A stretch of DNA of 64,000 nucleotides from positions 23,229-87,228 of the forward strand of contig NZ_JACHHD010000009.1 of the NCBI RefSeq assembly GCF_014202635.1, written 5' to 3'. A program made the position numbers and the translations under genes. Source of the DNA: Faecalicoccus acidiformans (GTDB lineage Bacteria > Bacillota_I > Bacilli_A > Erysipelotrichales > Erysipelotrichaceae). Below the pieces are notes generated by a model. It ran no database searches. It was not told the origin of the DNA and was given only the letters and a program-made list of their open reading frames with translations. This document shows positions 8,304 through 18,198 of the stretch, one piece after another (the first letter of the stretch is position 1; the number at the start of each line of letters is the position of its first letter).

Positions 8304-11300
8304 TTAAGATTTTAATATTCGGTTGATCCCTGTCATCAAACTAGATGCATAGGTATTCGAGGTTGCCCAAGTACCCTGTAATTTCTCTACTGTTGGTGCT
8401 TTGCCACGCAAAGAATCACTCCAGCGCGGATCCACTTTTGCTTGATTTAAAGGCTCTGTGGACGCATAACATTTTAAATGTTGCACCTGTGCACGGATTC
8501 CTGTGCGTACATCTTTAAAAGAATTTCCATGCGTACCATTTCCTGTAGCCCCTAAACCGGCAAAGTTATATTGATTAGGTAAAACATCGCCGCCAAACTT
8601 CAAAAATCCGGTCTCATGCATTGCTTGTGCAAAAGCTACTTCTGCCTTAACCCCTTCAGCCTGACATTCTTCTAAAAAGATTTGACAAAACTGTTCAATA
8701 GTAGCGGCACCCCCTTTTGAGAGAGTGCCGTTATATTTTGCGTTTGATCCAGTATACTTATCATATGTTGCAGAACCCTTATATGAATTGTAATAGTTTG
8801 CCAATTGTTTAGCTGATACACTGGATGTGCCCATTATTTTATAGCCTTTCGCTTGTTGAGCATTTTTATCATGATAAGCATTTGACGTACTGCCCGGAGC
8901 AGAACCACCTTTCTTCACTAAAACGATTTCTATTCCTTCCATACGATATGCATAGCCAGAGCTTCCTGAGCTTTCACCATTTTTAGCCCAACCTAGCCAT
9001 CCAAGCTTTTGTACATGTGTACGGTAATAAACATCATAATAATTGGCAACGTCCCCTGTAAGCTTGATTTGTATAGCTTCTAATCGTTTTGCCTGCCCGG
9101 TTGTTCCACTTTCTTGTCCATTCTGTTTCCATCCTTGCCAGCCATATGTCTGTACATGAGTTCGATATTGTACTCCTCCAGAATACCCGGTCTCACCTAA
9201 ACTGATCTTGATTGATTCAAGTCGTTTTGCCTGGCCAGATGTACCACTTAGTGCTCCATCATTTACTTCCCCTTGCCAACCATAAGTTTGCACATGAGTC
9301 TGATACTTAATTTGTTTTGTCTTATAAGCATTTGACGTACTGCCCGGAGCAGAACCACCTTTCTTCACTAAAACGATTTCTATTCCTTCCATACGATATG
9401 CATAGCCAGAGCTTCCTGAGCTTTCACCATTTTTAGCCCAACCTAGCCATCCAAGCTTTTGTACATGTGTACGGTAATAAACATCATAATAATTGGCAAC
9501 GTCCCCTGTAAGCTTGATTTGTATAGCTTCTAATCGTTTTGCCTGCCCGGTTGTTCCACTTTCTTGTCCATTCTGTTTCCATCCTTGCCAGCCATATGTC
9601 TGTACATGAGTTCGATATTGTACTCCTCCAGAATACCCGGTCTCACCTAAACTGATCTTGATTGATTCAAGTCGTTTTGCCTGGCCTGTAGTTCCAGCAG
9701 TTTGCCCATCTCCAACAGTATTCATCCATCCATAGGTTTGGCAATGAACAGAATAATTAATCGCTTTCGGTGTTTTTTGTAATCCGAACGCCTTTGCGAT
9801 ACCTGTCGCATCCGCCACTCCTAATTGTTTTAATTTCGCTTCCGAACTCAAGAATTTATTAAAATCATTCCAATTATCTGCCATGCAATGTTCAACAATG
9901 ATTCCAGAAACTCCCACCAATTTACTATAACGGATCACGCCATAATAATCACCTACAGAACCATCCGGATAATCATAAGCCGGATGATGAGCTGGCTGTC
10001 CAGTTTCCGTATTATATACATACTTGACTTTTATACCTCGATTTTGAATTCCTAGACCAACTAACTGGTTCAAGATGTTTTGAGCCAAGTTTTTACCTGT
10101 AGTTGAAGTTGCTGCATTGTAATTCGAACTTGGATAATATACCTCAGCTCCCGCAACTGTACTTTGGGTTCCCCATCCAGTAGCATTTAAATGTATACTG
10201 ACTAAGGCTGTAGCTCCGGCATCGGCAGCAATTTGAGCACGCTGTTGAAGAGATGGGTTTGTATCCCCTGTTCGAGTCATCACAACTTTTACATTTTTAT
10301 ACTGCTCTAATTCCGCTTTTAGATATTGAGCGATTTTCAAGTTATAGTTCTTCTCATAGGCTCCATTTACAATGATAGTACCGCTATCATTACCACCATG
10401 ACCCGGATCTATACAAATCACTAACGGATTCGTTTCACTGTAAGTTGTAATTGAATTAGAACGACTTCTTGATTGAACTGATGGCAATGCATTATTTTGT
10501 AAAGCATCTTCCACTAATGCTTCTGTCTGATCCGCATTCGATCCATCCAGAGTTACAACGGAAGTATCAATTTCTGCTTCAGAGAGTCCCTGAGTATCAA
10601 TAGATTCCTCTTGAACTTCATTTCCATTCGCATCTACAGTATACCCTTCAGCAGTTCCATAACCTTCATATTCTTGGTTAACTCCAAAACGAATATCCAT
10701 TTCTAAATCAGAAAAACTGACTTCATATGTTTGATTATCAATAACATATGTAAATCCATTTACTTTATATGTACCGCTTTCTGCCTCAGTGAAAGATCTT
10801 TCAAACACATATAAATTAGATTGTTGCCTAGCAACATCCAAACTTAATTCTTCTTCACCATCTTTTTGATATTCGAGTTTTACTGAAGTAATTCTTTCTG
10901 CTCCAGTCCCAAAAGATAAAATAAACTGTTGAGTAGCAGGTGTAGTCAAATAAGGACTGCCTACATAAAAATATTCAACTAAAGAAGAATCTCCAGGTTG
11001 AACGATAATATTCTTCTCTTCAGGAATGCTATCTTCAACATTATGCTGTTCTTGTAAAGATTGCACATTTTTTTCAGCAGCCTGGTTTTCCATGACTGAA
11101 GAATCATCATTAAGATTACTTCCTTTATCTTCTGTATTATTTGAGCCTTCAGACTCAGAGTCTTCAATAGCGTTTTCTTCCTCAGCTTGATTCAAATTTT
11201 GATTTTCAACAATTTCATTTGTATCAGCATTGTCTGAAGAAATAAAATCTAAAGCATAAACATTAGAAACCAGCGATGTGACTAACATCAATATCATCAC

Positions 11301-11333
11301 AAAAGAAAGTGATTTTTTTAAAAACTTAAACAT
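8304..11333 (-). CDS. Secreted amidase - ChW repeats - glucosaminidase wall hydrolase
   Basis: A 1009-residue exported peptidoglycan hydrolase with two different catalytic ends. A signal peptide (1-28) leads into an acidic, asparagine-rich linker (about 30-110), a beta-rich domain (about 110-215), an N-acetylmuramoyl-L-alanine amidase domain of type 3 (about 303-520; DPGHGG at 309-314, a glutamate in GAYEKNYN, SIHLNA near 379, and the catalytic glutamate in IIVEHC), six ChW repeats of about 50 residues (525-815) and a glucosaminidase domain (about 830-1009, with the catalytic region around AQAMHETGFLKFGG). ChW repeats (Clostridial hydrophobic with conserved tryptophan) are thought to bind wall or surface ligands. 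It is the last gene of the rfb-ugd-wzx unit, 37 bases behind a glycosyltransferase gene. A perfect 363-bp duplication encodes most of the second repeat triplet. Confidence 0.92.
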   Translation of the reverse strand: MFKFLKKSLSFVMILMLVTSLVSNVYALDFISSDNADTNEIVENQNLNQAEEENAIEDSESEGSNNTEDKGSNLNDDSSVMENQAAEKNVQSLQEQHNVEDSIPEEKNIIVQPGDSSLVEYFYVGSPYLTTPATQQFILSFGTGAERITSVKLEYQKDGEEELSLDVARQQSNLYVFERSFTEAESGTYKVNGFTYVIDNQTYEVSFSDLEMDIRFGVNQEYEGYGTAEGYTVDANGNEVQEESIDTQGLSEAEIDTSVVTLDGSNADQTEALVEDALQNNALPSVQSRSRSNSITTYSETNPLVICIDPGHGGNDSGTIIVNGAYEKNYNLKIAQYLKAELEQYKNVKVVMTRTGDTNPSLQQRAQIAADAGATALVSIHLNATGWGTQSTVAGAEVYYPSSNYNAATSTTGKNLAQNILNQLVGLGIQNRGIKVKYVYNTETGQPAHHPAYDYPDGSVGDYYGVIRYSKLVGVSGIIVEHCMADNWNDFNKFLSSEAKLKQLGVADATGIAKAFGLQKTPKAINYSVHCQTYGWMNTVGDGQTAGTTGQAKRLESIKISLGETGYSGGVQYRTHVQTYGWQGWKQNGQESGTTGQAKRLEAIQIKLTGDVANYYDVYYRTHVQKLGWLGWAKNGESSGSSGYAYRMEGIEIVLVKKGGSAPGSTSNAYKTKQIKYQTHVQTYGWQGEVNDGALSGTSGQAKRLESIKISLGETGYSGGVQYRTHVQTYGWQGWKQNGQESGTTGQAKRLEAIQIKLTGDVANYYDVYYRTHVQKLGWLGWAKNGESSGSSGYAYRMEGIEIVLVKKGGSAPGSTSNAYHDKNAQQAKGYKIMGTSSVSAKQLANYYNSYKGSATYDKYTGSNAKYNGTLSKGGAATIEQFCQIFLEECQAEGVKAEVAFAQAMHETGFLKFGGDVLPNQYNFAGLGATGNGTHGNSFKDVRTGIRAQVQHLKCYASTEPLNQAKVDPRWSDSLRGKAPTVEKLQGTWATSNTYASSLMTGINRILKS
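8874..9236 (-). repeat. Perfect 363-bp direct repeat, copy 1 (ChW-coding)
   Basis: Identical base for base to 9324-9686 when the two stretches are lined up. The offset is 450 bp, exactly 150 codons or three ChW repeats, so the reading frame is kept. Perfect identity even at third codon positions points to a recent duplication or gene conversion. Confidence 0.95.
9324..9686 (-). repeat. Perfect 363-bp direct repeat, copy 2 (ChW-coding)
   Basis: Second copy of the 8874-9236 repeat inside the amidase gene. Recombination between copies would remove or add 450 bp in frame. Confidence 0.95.
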
Positions 11334-11370
11334 ATCTATTCTCCTATCATATATAAAAACATATGTTTCC

Positions 11371-12354
11371 TTATTTCGTATTTAAAATCTCCAAAAGTTT
11401 ATTCTTTAAATCGTCGCTATCCCCTCGCTTTACATAAAAATTCATAGAATCTTCAGTAAATAATTCTTTATTTGCTCTACTATCCCCCAATATTACAGGT
11501 TTTTTCATGGCTTTATATATATATGTTTTTCCTGCAATCGTGCGATCTGCTTTCCCAATATCTCCACTAAAATGTCCTGCCAGACAAATATCGCTATTGG
11601 CGATTTGAGCCGCAAGATCTTTTTGTGACAACCATGAAAAAAATGTAGCATTTGGATACTCTTCTTTATTTAAATTAAACTTTTTATCTATAGGTCCCAC
11701 TATTACAAAATGCAGTCTTGAATCGTTACGTAAACTTTTTATCGTATCCAATATGACTTCAATGCCTTGTAGAGGTAAAATACTACCAAAATACAAAACA
11801 TCCAAATGATTTTTTTGTTTGATTTTGACTGGATAATTATTTGGATCGTATATAGAAGTATCGGCCTTTAAATAAATAACTTCAAATTTAGTAGGACTAA
11901 CATTAAATTCTTTAGAAAAATAATCCCTGTCCGCCTTTGTATCTACAATTATAAGATTTGCATACCTAATACAGTATGAATCTACCCAATGCATTAGCTT
12001 TGAAATCAAAGATCCTTCTTTTACTTTTTTTCTATCATCAATAAAAGTATCATACACAGAAATAAAAAAATCTATAATTAATTTATTACTATCTAAAAAG
12101 GGGTAAAAGAAAAAGAAAAGTTGCGGAGAAAACCCAATAAAAATATAATCAAAACTCTTTTTTCTAGTAAAAAGCAATTTAAAATATGTAGAAATCAGAC
12201 GAATAAAATAATTTTTTGATGAAGATCCAATTATTTTTACTTCTGAAGCATTTTGTTTGAGTATATCTATTTCCTGAACATTTCTTATATACTCTATTTG
12301 TTTACTAGTAATAAACAATACTTTTTTACTTTTTATTTTGTCTACTAAAATCAT
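11371..12354 (-). CDS. Glycosyltransferase, GT4-like
   Basis: A 327-residue cytoplasmic enzyme with a two-lobed GT-B layout. The N-terminal lobe starts with KVLFITS (about 10-16). The C-terminal lobe carries VLYFGSILPLQGIEVILDT (about 185-203), HFVIVGP and a final AMKKPVILGDSRAN region (about 280-295), which match GT4 enzymes of capsule clusters. It would add one sugar to the repeat unit; donor and acceptor cannot be told from sequence. It follows the flippase gene by 4 bases. The ribosome site (AGGT) is weak, so translation may depend on the upstream gene. The base composition is strongly AT-rich. Confidence 0.75.
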   Translation of the reverse strand: MILVDKIKSKKVLFITSKQIEYIRNVQEIDILKQNASEVKIIGSSSKNYFIRLISTYFKLLFTRKKSFDYIFIGFSPQLFFFFYPFLDSNKLIIDFFISVYDTFIDDRKKVKEGSLISKLMHWVDSYCIRYANLIIVDTKADRDYFSKEFNVSPTKFEVIYLKADTSIYDPNNYPVKIKQKNHLDVLYFGSILPLQGIEVILDTIKSLRNDSRLHFVIVGPIDKKFNLNKEEYPNATFFSWLSQKDLAAQIANSDICLAGHFSGDIGKADRTIAGKTYIYKAMKKPVILGDSRANKELFTEDSMNFYVKRGDSDDLKNKLLEILNTK

Positions 12355-12358
12355 ATAC

Positions 12359-13624
12359 CTACTCTACATTTATCTTCATAATTAAGAACATAAATCCTAA
12401 CAACATAATTAAAACCAGTCCTAAAATACAACAAAACAATATACTGACTCCTAACAGTCCAAATGTTGTTAATACAAAACCACCTAATATAACAAATATA
12501 ATTGATCCTATTAAAAATATGAGAGTGAGCAATTTCTGTTGTCTAAATATAGTATAAACAATATTCATTAAATTTAATATTGCTAAAATACCTCCGGCCA
12601 CTAGCAAGAATGTAAATATTAATGTCCAATCATTAACATCCACTCCATAAATGATTGAAAGAATCTTTAATCCAATCAAATCGCCTATAACAACCACAAT
12701 CCCTGTTATGAAAACAATTAATAGTATTAGTTTTAAAATTGTTATATTAAATTTTTTATAATCCTTAGATTGATATAATTCAGACAATCCTTTAATCATT
12801 GGATTAAAAATATAAGTTCCAAAAAGAGCAATGACAAAGACAGGCATAAAAACAATGTTAAAATTCGTCTGAACTGAATCAGAAACTACTCCATCAATTA
12901 AATATTTTGGAGCATTAGCTAGATACATGATCAATATTGAGGTTAATGCCAGTGGAAATAGTTCAACAAGCAAATGTTTAATATTTTTAGCTGTAGATAT
13001 GGTCTTGCTAAAAAAAGTACGTAAAAGGCCGAAATTTGTATATATAAAAATAAATGCATTGAAACAAAAACAAATCAATGAAGACAATAATAAATTATTA
13101 AACAATAAATAAGTGATGATAAATAATACATAAAAAAGAACATATCTCAAACTTAATGCTTTTGAGGCAATATCTAACCGCCCAATTTGTTGAAGTTTTC
13201 CATGATAAACATCCTCATAAGCATCGATCATCTTAAAACCGCATATAAAAAGCATACATAAAGCTTTATAAGCACTGTAATTATTATTTATTATTCCATA
13301 AAATATATATACCACTGTAGCCAAAATCATAAAAGCTACGGTTATTTTTCTCGAATCAATATATTCTTGATCAGAATACTTTTTCTCTTGATCAGTTACT
13401 TGATAATTTCTAACGCCAAATTTTCCAACTGTTAATAACAAATTACCTACAGCATAAGCAATTACGAAAATACTCGAATCTTCGATACTTCCAGAACGTG
13501 TGATAAACAATAATAAAACAGTTGTTTGAAAAGAATTTAAGGTAGCTGAGAATGCTGACCAAAAAAAAGAGGACTTTGAAATCGATTTTGTGGAAACTAA
13601 TTTTTCTTGTAAAAATTTATTCAT
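12359..13624 (-). CDS. Wzx-type polysaccharide flippase
   Basis: A 421-residue membrane protein with about twelve hydrophobic segments spaced throughout, of the polysaccharide-synthesis/MOP flippase type. It starts with KSSFFWSAFSATLNSFQTTVLLLF, a typical first helix pair. Flippases of this kind move lipid-linked oligosaccharide units across the membrane. It lies between glycosyltransferase genes of the rfb-ugd unit, AAGGA precedes the ATG, and the neighbouring genes nearly touch. A second export system (ABC type) is encoded about 17 kb away, so this one probably serves a different polymer. No Wzy polymerase is clearly identified. Confidence 0.82.
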   Translation of the reverse strand: MNKFLQEKLVSTKSISKSSFFWSAFSATLNSFQTTVLLLFITRSGSIEDSSIFVIAYAVGNLLLTVGKFGVRNYQVTDQEKKYSDQEYIDSRKITVAFMILATVVYIFYGIINNNYSAYKALCMLFICGFKMIDAYEDVYHGKLQQIGRLDIASKALSLRYVLFYVLFIITYLLFNNLLLSSLICFCFNAFIFIYTNFGLLRTFFSKTISTAKNIKHLLVELFPLALTSILIMYLANAPKYLIDGVVSDSVQTNFNIVFMPVFVIALFGTYIFNPMIKGLSELYQSKDYKKFNITILKLILLIVFITGIVVVIGDLIGLKILSIIYGVDVNDWTLIFTFLLVAGGILAILNLMNIVYTIFRQQKLLTLIFLIGSIIFVILGGFVLTTFGLLGVSILFCCILGLVLIMLLGFMFLIMKINVE

Positions 13625-13635
13625 CCAATTTTTCC

Positions 13636-14589
13636 TTATCTTTTATCATTTTTCTCGCAATCCATTTTTCTCACACGATATTGAATATCCTCTAAAATTT
13701 TTCGATTTGCTGCAATCAAATCGGCCTGTAATCCAATGACAATTGTTGAAAAACCAAGCATCATTAGAGTACTCGCTAAAATCAAAGATTGAATATGACC
13801 TGAACCAACTCCCTGGAAATAGAAGAATAAGAAACGAAAACCAAGAGCAGCGCCCATACAAAAAACAATAATACCTAAAATACAAAAGAACATTAATGGC
13901 TTATACATCATGAGAGCTCGTAAAATTGTTACCATTGATTTTTTAACGTAACCAATCATACTATTGAACAATCGACTTGGCCTTAACTCTCCATTTGTAC
14001 GAATTGGTACAGAAGTCATCGCGATTTTTGTACGCCCTGCCTGTACAATCGTTTCTAATGTATATGTATATTCATTAATGACATTCATCCGTAAAGCAGC
14101 CTCGCGACTATACGCTCGAAAACCACTCGGAGCATCTGGAATATCTGTCTTTGAAGCTTTTCTTACAACCCAACTTCCAAAATGTTGCAGTTTTTTCTTT
14201 AGAGGAGACCAGTGTTCTGTAGTATCTACTGGTCTTTCTCCAATGACTATATCCGTCTTCCCCTCTAATATAGGACGAACCAATTTCTCAATGTCTTTAC
14301 CAACGTATTGATTATCTGCATCAGTATTTACAATTATATCTGCCCCATTCTTTAAACATGCATCTAACCCAGCTAAAAAACCATAAGCAAGTCCTTTATT
14401 TCTTTTGAAGTTGACCACATAGTTAACACCCCATTCTTTAGCAACTTTCACAGTATCATCTTTACTACCATCGTTGATAATCAAGTATTCTATTTCGTCA
14501 ATTCCCTCAATATGTTTGGGTAAATCGTTTAATGCAATAGTTAGCGTTTCTGCCTCGTTATAACATGGAATTTGGATAATCAACTTCAT
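13636..14589 (-). CDS. Membrane-anchored GT2 glycosyltransferase, DPM1-like
   Basis: 317 residues from the ATG at 14589, where AGAGGTG gives a ribosome site; an upstream in-frame TTG is less likely. The catalytic domain shows IPCYNEAETL (about 7-16), the nucleotide-binding LIINDGSKDDT (about 40-50) and the metal-binding NTDADNQY (about 93-100). Two C-terminal membrane helices (about 225-250 and 265-290) follow. This is the layout of undecaprenyl-phosphate sugar transferases related to dolichol-phosphate mannose synthase. Such enzymes load a sugar on the lipid carrier for use outside by a GT-C enzyme; the large membrane protein two genes upstream is a candidate user. Confidence 0.82.
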   Translation of the reverse strand: MKLIIQIPCYNEAETLTIALNDLPKHIEGIDEIEYLIINDGSKDDTVKVAKEWGVNYVVNFKRNKGLAYGFLAGLDACLKNGADIIVNTDADNQYVGKDIEKLVRPILEGKTDIVIGERPVDTTEHWSPLKKKLQHFGSWVVRKASKTDIPDAPSGFRAYSREAALRMNVINEYTYTLETIVQAGRTKIAMTSVPIRTNGELRPSRLFNSMIGYVKKSMVTILRALMMYKPLMFFCILGIIVFCMGAALGFRFLFFYFQGVGSGHIQSLILASTLMMLGFSTIVIGLQADLIAANRKILEDIQYRVRKMDCEKNDKR

Positions 14590-14604
14590 TTGAAACAACA
14601 CCTC

Positions 14605-15771
14605 TTAATCTCTCTTATACAAGTCTCTAGTATAAACTTTTTCCTTTACATCGTCCAATGCAATATCATATCTGTTCGTTATTATGACATCCGATTTCTT
14701 TTTAAACTCCGATAAATCTCTAATAACTTTTGAATTGAAAAAATTGTCTTCTTTCATCGTTGGTTCATATACTATTACTTCAATACCTTTAGCTTTTACT
14801 CGTTTCATTATTCCTTGTATTGCACTTTTTCTATAGTTATCAGAACCTGATTTCATGGTTAATCGATATACTCCTACTATTGATGGGTTCATGTCAATAA
14901 TTTCCTGAGCAATATGATCTTTTCGAGTGCGATTACTCTCAACAATAGCACTGATTAAATTTTCCGGAACATCTTTGTAATTAGCTTTCAACTGTTTCGT
15001 GTCCTTAGGTAAGCAATATCCTCCATAACCAAAAGAAGGATTATTATAATGTTCACCAATTCTAGGGTCTAAACATACTCCATCAATGATATCTTTAGTA
15101 TTTAACCCTTTCATTTCTGCATAAGTGTCCAGCTCATTAAAATATGATACACGTAATGCTAAATATGTATTTGCAAACAACTTAATTGCTTCTGCCTCAG
15201 AGCTGTTCGTAAAGATAGTAGGTATATCTTTCTTAATTGCCCCTTCTTGCAAAAGTGCGGCGAATTGTCTAGCTTTTTCCCCTTTATCTCCCACAACTAT
15301 TCTCGAAGGATAGAGATTATCATATAATGCTTTTCCTTCCCTCAAAAACTCTGGTGAAAAAATAAGATTATCTATTCCATATTTTTCCCTCATTCGTTTG
15401 GTAAAACCTACAGGTATAGTTGATTTAATAATCATCGTGGATTTTGGAGAAATTCTAAGGACTGCCTCAATTGTACTTTCTACTGATGAAGTATCAAAAT
15501 AATCCTTTTTTTCATCATAATTAGTAGGTGTACTAATAACTATAAAATCTGCATGATCAAATGCCTCTTCTTGATCCAACGTTGCATGAAGATTCAAAAT
15601 GTTACTTTTTAAAGAATCTTGAATCTCTTTGTCCTCAATAGGCGAAACTCCCTCATTAATCATTTTTACTTTTTCTGGGACTATATCTAAGGCATATACT
15701 TCATTGTGTTGTGCTAAAAGTGTCGCAATACTTAAACCAACATACCCTGTTCCCGCTACAGCAATTTTCAT
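14605..15771 (-). CDS. ugd: UDP-glucose 6-dehydrogenase
   Basis: Oxidises UDP-glucose twice with NAD to UDP-glucuronate, a precursor for acidic capsule sugars. The NAD fold begins [14 protein letters not shown] (GxGYxG, 7-12). STPTNYD (about 85) and [10 protein letters not shown] (about 120) are family motifs, and the catalytic cysteine lies in [12 protein letters not shown] near residue 260. At 388 residues it matches the short E. coli-type Ugd. A good ribosome site (AGGAG) precedes the ATG. The product implies that one polymer made here carries glucuronic acid or a derivative. Confidence 0.95.
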   Translation of the reverse strand: MKIAVAGTGYVGLSIATLLAQHNEVYALDIVPEKVKMINEGVSPIEDKEIQDSLKSNILNLHATLDQEEAFDHADFIVISTPTNYDEKKDYFDTSSVESTIEAVLRISPKSTMIIKSTIPVGFTKRMREKYGIDNLIFSPEFLREGKALYDNLYPSRIVVGDKGEKARQFAALLQEGAIKKDIPTIFTNSSEAEAIKLFANTYLALRVSYFNELDTYAEMKGLNTKDIIDGVCLDPRIGEHYNNPSFGYGGYCLPKDTKQLKANYKDVPENLISAIVESNRTRKDHIAQEIIDMNPSIVGVYRLTMKSGSDNYRKSAIQGIMKRVKAKGIEVIVYEPTMKEDNFFNSKVIRDLSEFKKKSDVIITNRYDIALDDVKEKVYTRDLYKRD

Positions 15772-15788
15772 AATTTCTCAATCTCCTA

Positions 15789-18191
15789 TTACCAATGTAA
15801 TAATGTGTAAATAAAGCTACTATAAACAAACCATATAACAATTATAAACGAAATACAATTCATCACTTTCTTTAAACTTTCAGATGAATCCACTTTACAT
15901 AAAAGGTTATTGTAAAGAAAAGCAAAACCAAACGCAAAAACTGGCATCCAACAAATATAGTATCTACTTTGAAAGCCCCCCATGTAACCACGAATGGAAA
16001 AACTATTGATAGCCGAAAAGTATTGCCCTATAATCGCTACAATAATTCCTAAAAATACTCCAATAATAAATTTTTTCCCAATAAAATCTTTTTTTTGTTT
16101 AAAGAAGAGTATTGGAGACAACGGTAAAATATAAAATATACATCTATCTAAACTTAATAAATCTTGCGACTTAATGATAGAAACATGAGAATTAATTTGT
16201 CCCCATGTTTCTATAAATTTTGTGAAGAAATACTTGAAATAGTCAATTTGAGTAAAACATGTTCTATCAGGATAATCTACAAAAAAATCCGTTGTTTTTA
16301 AATAATCATATGGTATTGGTGGTTGAAAAGAACCATATCTAAAAAATATAGCTAAAAAATACCAAGCACCTATAATCATAAATGGTATAGCAATAAGAGC
16401 ATTCTTATTCAAAACACAACTTAAAGACTTTTCATTTCTACAAGTCCATAAAATATAAATACTATAAGCAAAAATCAATACTATTCCAGCAGTTATTTTA
16501 CTAAAAACAGTGATAAATATACCCAGACTAAGCAAAAAATAAGTGAGTAAATTTCTGCGTTCATTTTCAAATCTTAATATTCCCCAAAAAGAAATAACAA
16601 CTCCTAACAAGGAAAGAATATCGTTATTCAAACCTGAAAAACTATATAAAAAGAAAGGTAAACTAACTGTACTAATAATATATATTAAATGAACAATCGG
16701 ATTTTTTTTAGATAAATATTTATACCCTAAACCCATAAATATCCCGATAGCGATTAAACCAATTCCCGTTGAACACAATCGCAATAAAACTAGATTAAAA
16801 GTAGTACCCCCTAATAGCATTTGACAAATAGCCAAGAACCAATAATATAAAGGTGGATGTCCTAAGTAGTTTATAGTTCCCGGAATAGCTTCCGGAAGCC
16901 CGCTAGAAAAATCGTACATTTCCATTTCATAGAAATTTGGGATAATTGTTTTATTTTCCAAAATATACTCGACATAAGACATATGCGCTGGTTCATCAGG
17001 TGAATGCCCAACATAAATAGAATAATAAAAAATTTGAGCAATTATAAATATAACTGAGAAAAAATAAACAAACTGGATAGATTTTTTCTTTGAAATTCTA
17101 AAATCTTCATAACAGAAAGATAAAGTTAATACTATTAACAAATATAAAAGTGTTCCAAAGAAGAATACTAAGTTTACATATGATATATCACTTACTTTTT
17201 GTATCGTCCTCGATTCTTCTAAAGTTGATAGACTAAATGGAGTTTCGCTTTCATCATTAACCGAGATTAACTTTAAGTTTAGTTTCTCTTGTTCAATTCT
17301 TTCAAGCGGTTCCTGAAAAAATATTTTAATCTGATTTTCAGACAAAATATCGTTTCTGTCTTTTACAGAAGAAAAAATAGTATTACCATCTTCATCTTCT
17401 ATAAGAATGTAAACATTATCCGTTGTTGATTCTGGATTATTTGACACTGGGATAATAAGGCCATATAACGGTTCATTCCCATTTGTAAAAGTAATCTCAT
17501 TATAATTCTTATTTGTTTCTATAGTTTCCACTTCGCAATTAGAACGTCTCTCACGAAGCATATAATTATAATCAGGCAAGACAAAAACAAATAAACAATA
17601 AACCACTAAAAAAGCAAGAGAAATTATCTGGAATATTTTTATAATAAGCCTTCTTTTAACTCTATGTTTATTTGCATAGTATAAATCATAAACTACAAGA
17701 ATAAAGAATAAAACAATTATTGCTTGAAATTTTAAACCATTATTATGATTTATTGCCAGATGCATCTGAGAAAGAACATCTTGAGGAATCTTTATATTCT
17801 CATTTTCTACATTAATATGTAAATCAGAAACAGAAAAAATCTCTCTATCTGTCGCGGTATCATAGTTTCCAGAGTAAATGGAAATGTGATTTAATTCTAA
17901 TGGTTTACTACTATGAATCGAAATAATAGTATCTGAATCTATAAAAATATCATGAAATTTAACAAATGCCCCTCCATCTAATAAATTGACTTCTTCCGAA
18001 TAAGAATCCTTTGAATTCAAAAAATCTATCGTAACGACATTCGATTCACCTTGATTTTCAACAATTCGATCAAACTCTAATTGCATCGTTAGATTATCAT
18101 AAGGAATAGGTCGAATAACAATAATTAACGATAATAATAGGAATACAATCCATGATAAAAAAATCTTATCTTTAAGTATTTTTCTTAGCAT
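15789..18191 (-). CDS. Large polytopic membrane protein, DUF2142/GT-C-like
   Basis: 800 residues. One N-terminal membrane segment (about 12-28) is followed by a beta-rich outside domain (about 30-160), another segment, a second outside domain (about 205-330) and then ten or more helices. The loop with HSPDEPAHMSYVEYIL (about 393-408) and LGHPPLYYWFL (about 442-452) is the acidic motif and proline loop seen in DUF2142 and GT39/ArnT-like enzymes that take sugars from lipid-phosphate donors. It is probably a GT-C transferase working on the outer face with the DPM1-like enzyme encoded downstream. No strong ribosome site is seen; the gene begins 7 bases after rfbD, suggesting coupling. Confidence 0.72.
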   Translation of the reverse strand: MLRKILKDKIFLSWIVFLLLSLIIVIRPIPYDNLTMQLEFDRIVENQGESNVVTIDFLNSKDSYSEEVNLLDGGAFVKFHDIFIDSDTIISIHSSKPLELNHISIYSGNYDTATDREIFSVSDLHINVENENIKIPQDVLSQMHLAINHNNGLKFQAIIVLFFILVVYDLYYANKHRVKRRLIIKIFQIISLAFLVVYCLFVFVLPDYNYMLRERRSNCEVETIETNKNYNEITFTNGNEPLYGLIIPVSNNPESTTDNVYILIEDEDGNTIFSSVKDRNDILSENQIKIFFQEPLERIEQEKLNLKLISVNDESETPFSLSTLEESRTIQKVSDISYVNLVFFFGTLLYLLIVLTLSFCYEDFRISKKKSIQFVYFFSVIFIIAQIFYYSIYVGHSPDEPAHMSYVEYILENKTIIPNFYEMEMYDFSSGLPEAIPGTINYLGHPPLYYWFLAICQMLLGGTTFNLVLLRLCSTGIGLIAIGIFMGLGYKYLSKKNPIVHLIYIISTVSLPFFLYSFSGLNNDILSLLGVVISFWGILRFENERRNLLTYFLLSLGIFITVFSKITAGIVLIFAYSIYILWTCRNEKSLSCVLNKNALIAIPFMIIGAWYFLAIFFRYGSFQPPIPYDYLKTTDFFVDYPDRTCFTQIDYFKYFFTKFIETWGQINSHVSIIKSQDLLSLDRCIFYILPLSPILFFKQKKDFIGKKFIIGVFLGIIVAIIGQYFSAINSFSIRGYMGGFQSRYYICWMPVFAFGFAFLYNNLLCKVDSSESLKKVMNCISFIIVIWFVYSSFIYTLLHW

Positions 18192-18198
18192 ATACTAA

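Noticed and set aside
8874..9686. Regularly spaced direct repeats that might suggest a CRISPR or satellite
   Set aside because: They are ChW-coding DNA in an intact reading frame with a period of 450 bp and no spacers.
10979..11167. 62-codon frame on the - strand inside the amidase gene
   Set aside because: Shadow of the signal/linker region of the real gene, with no ribosome site.
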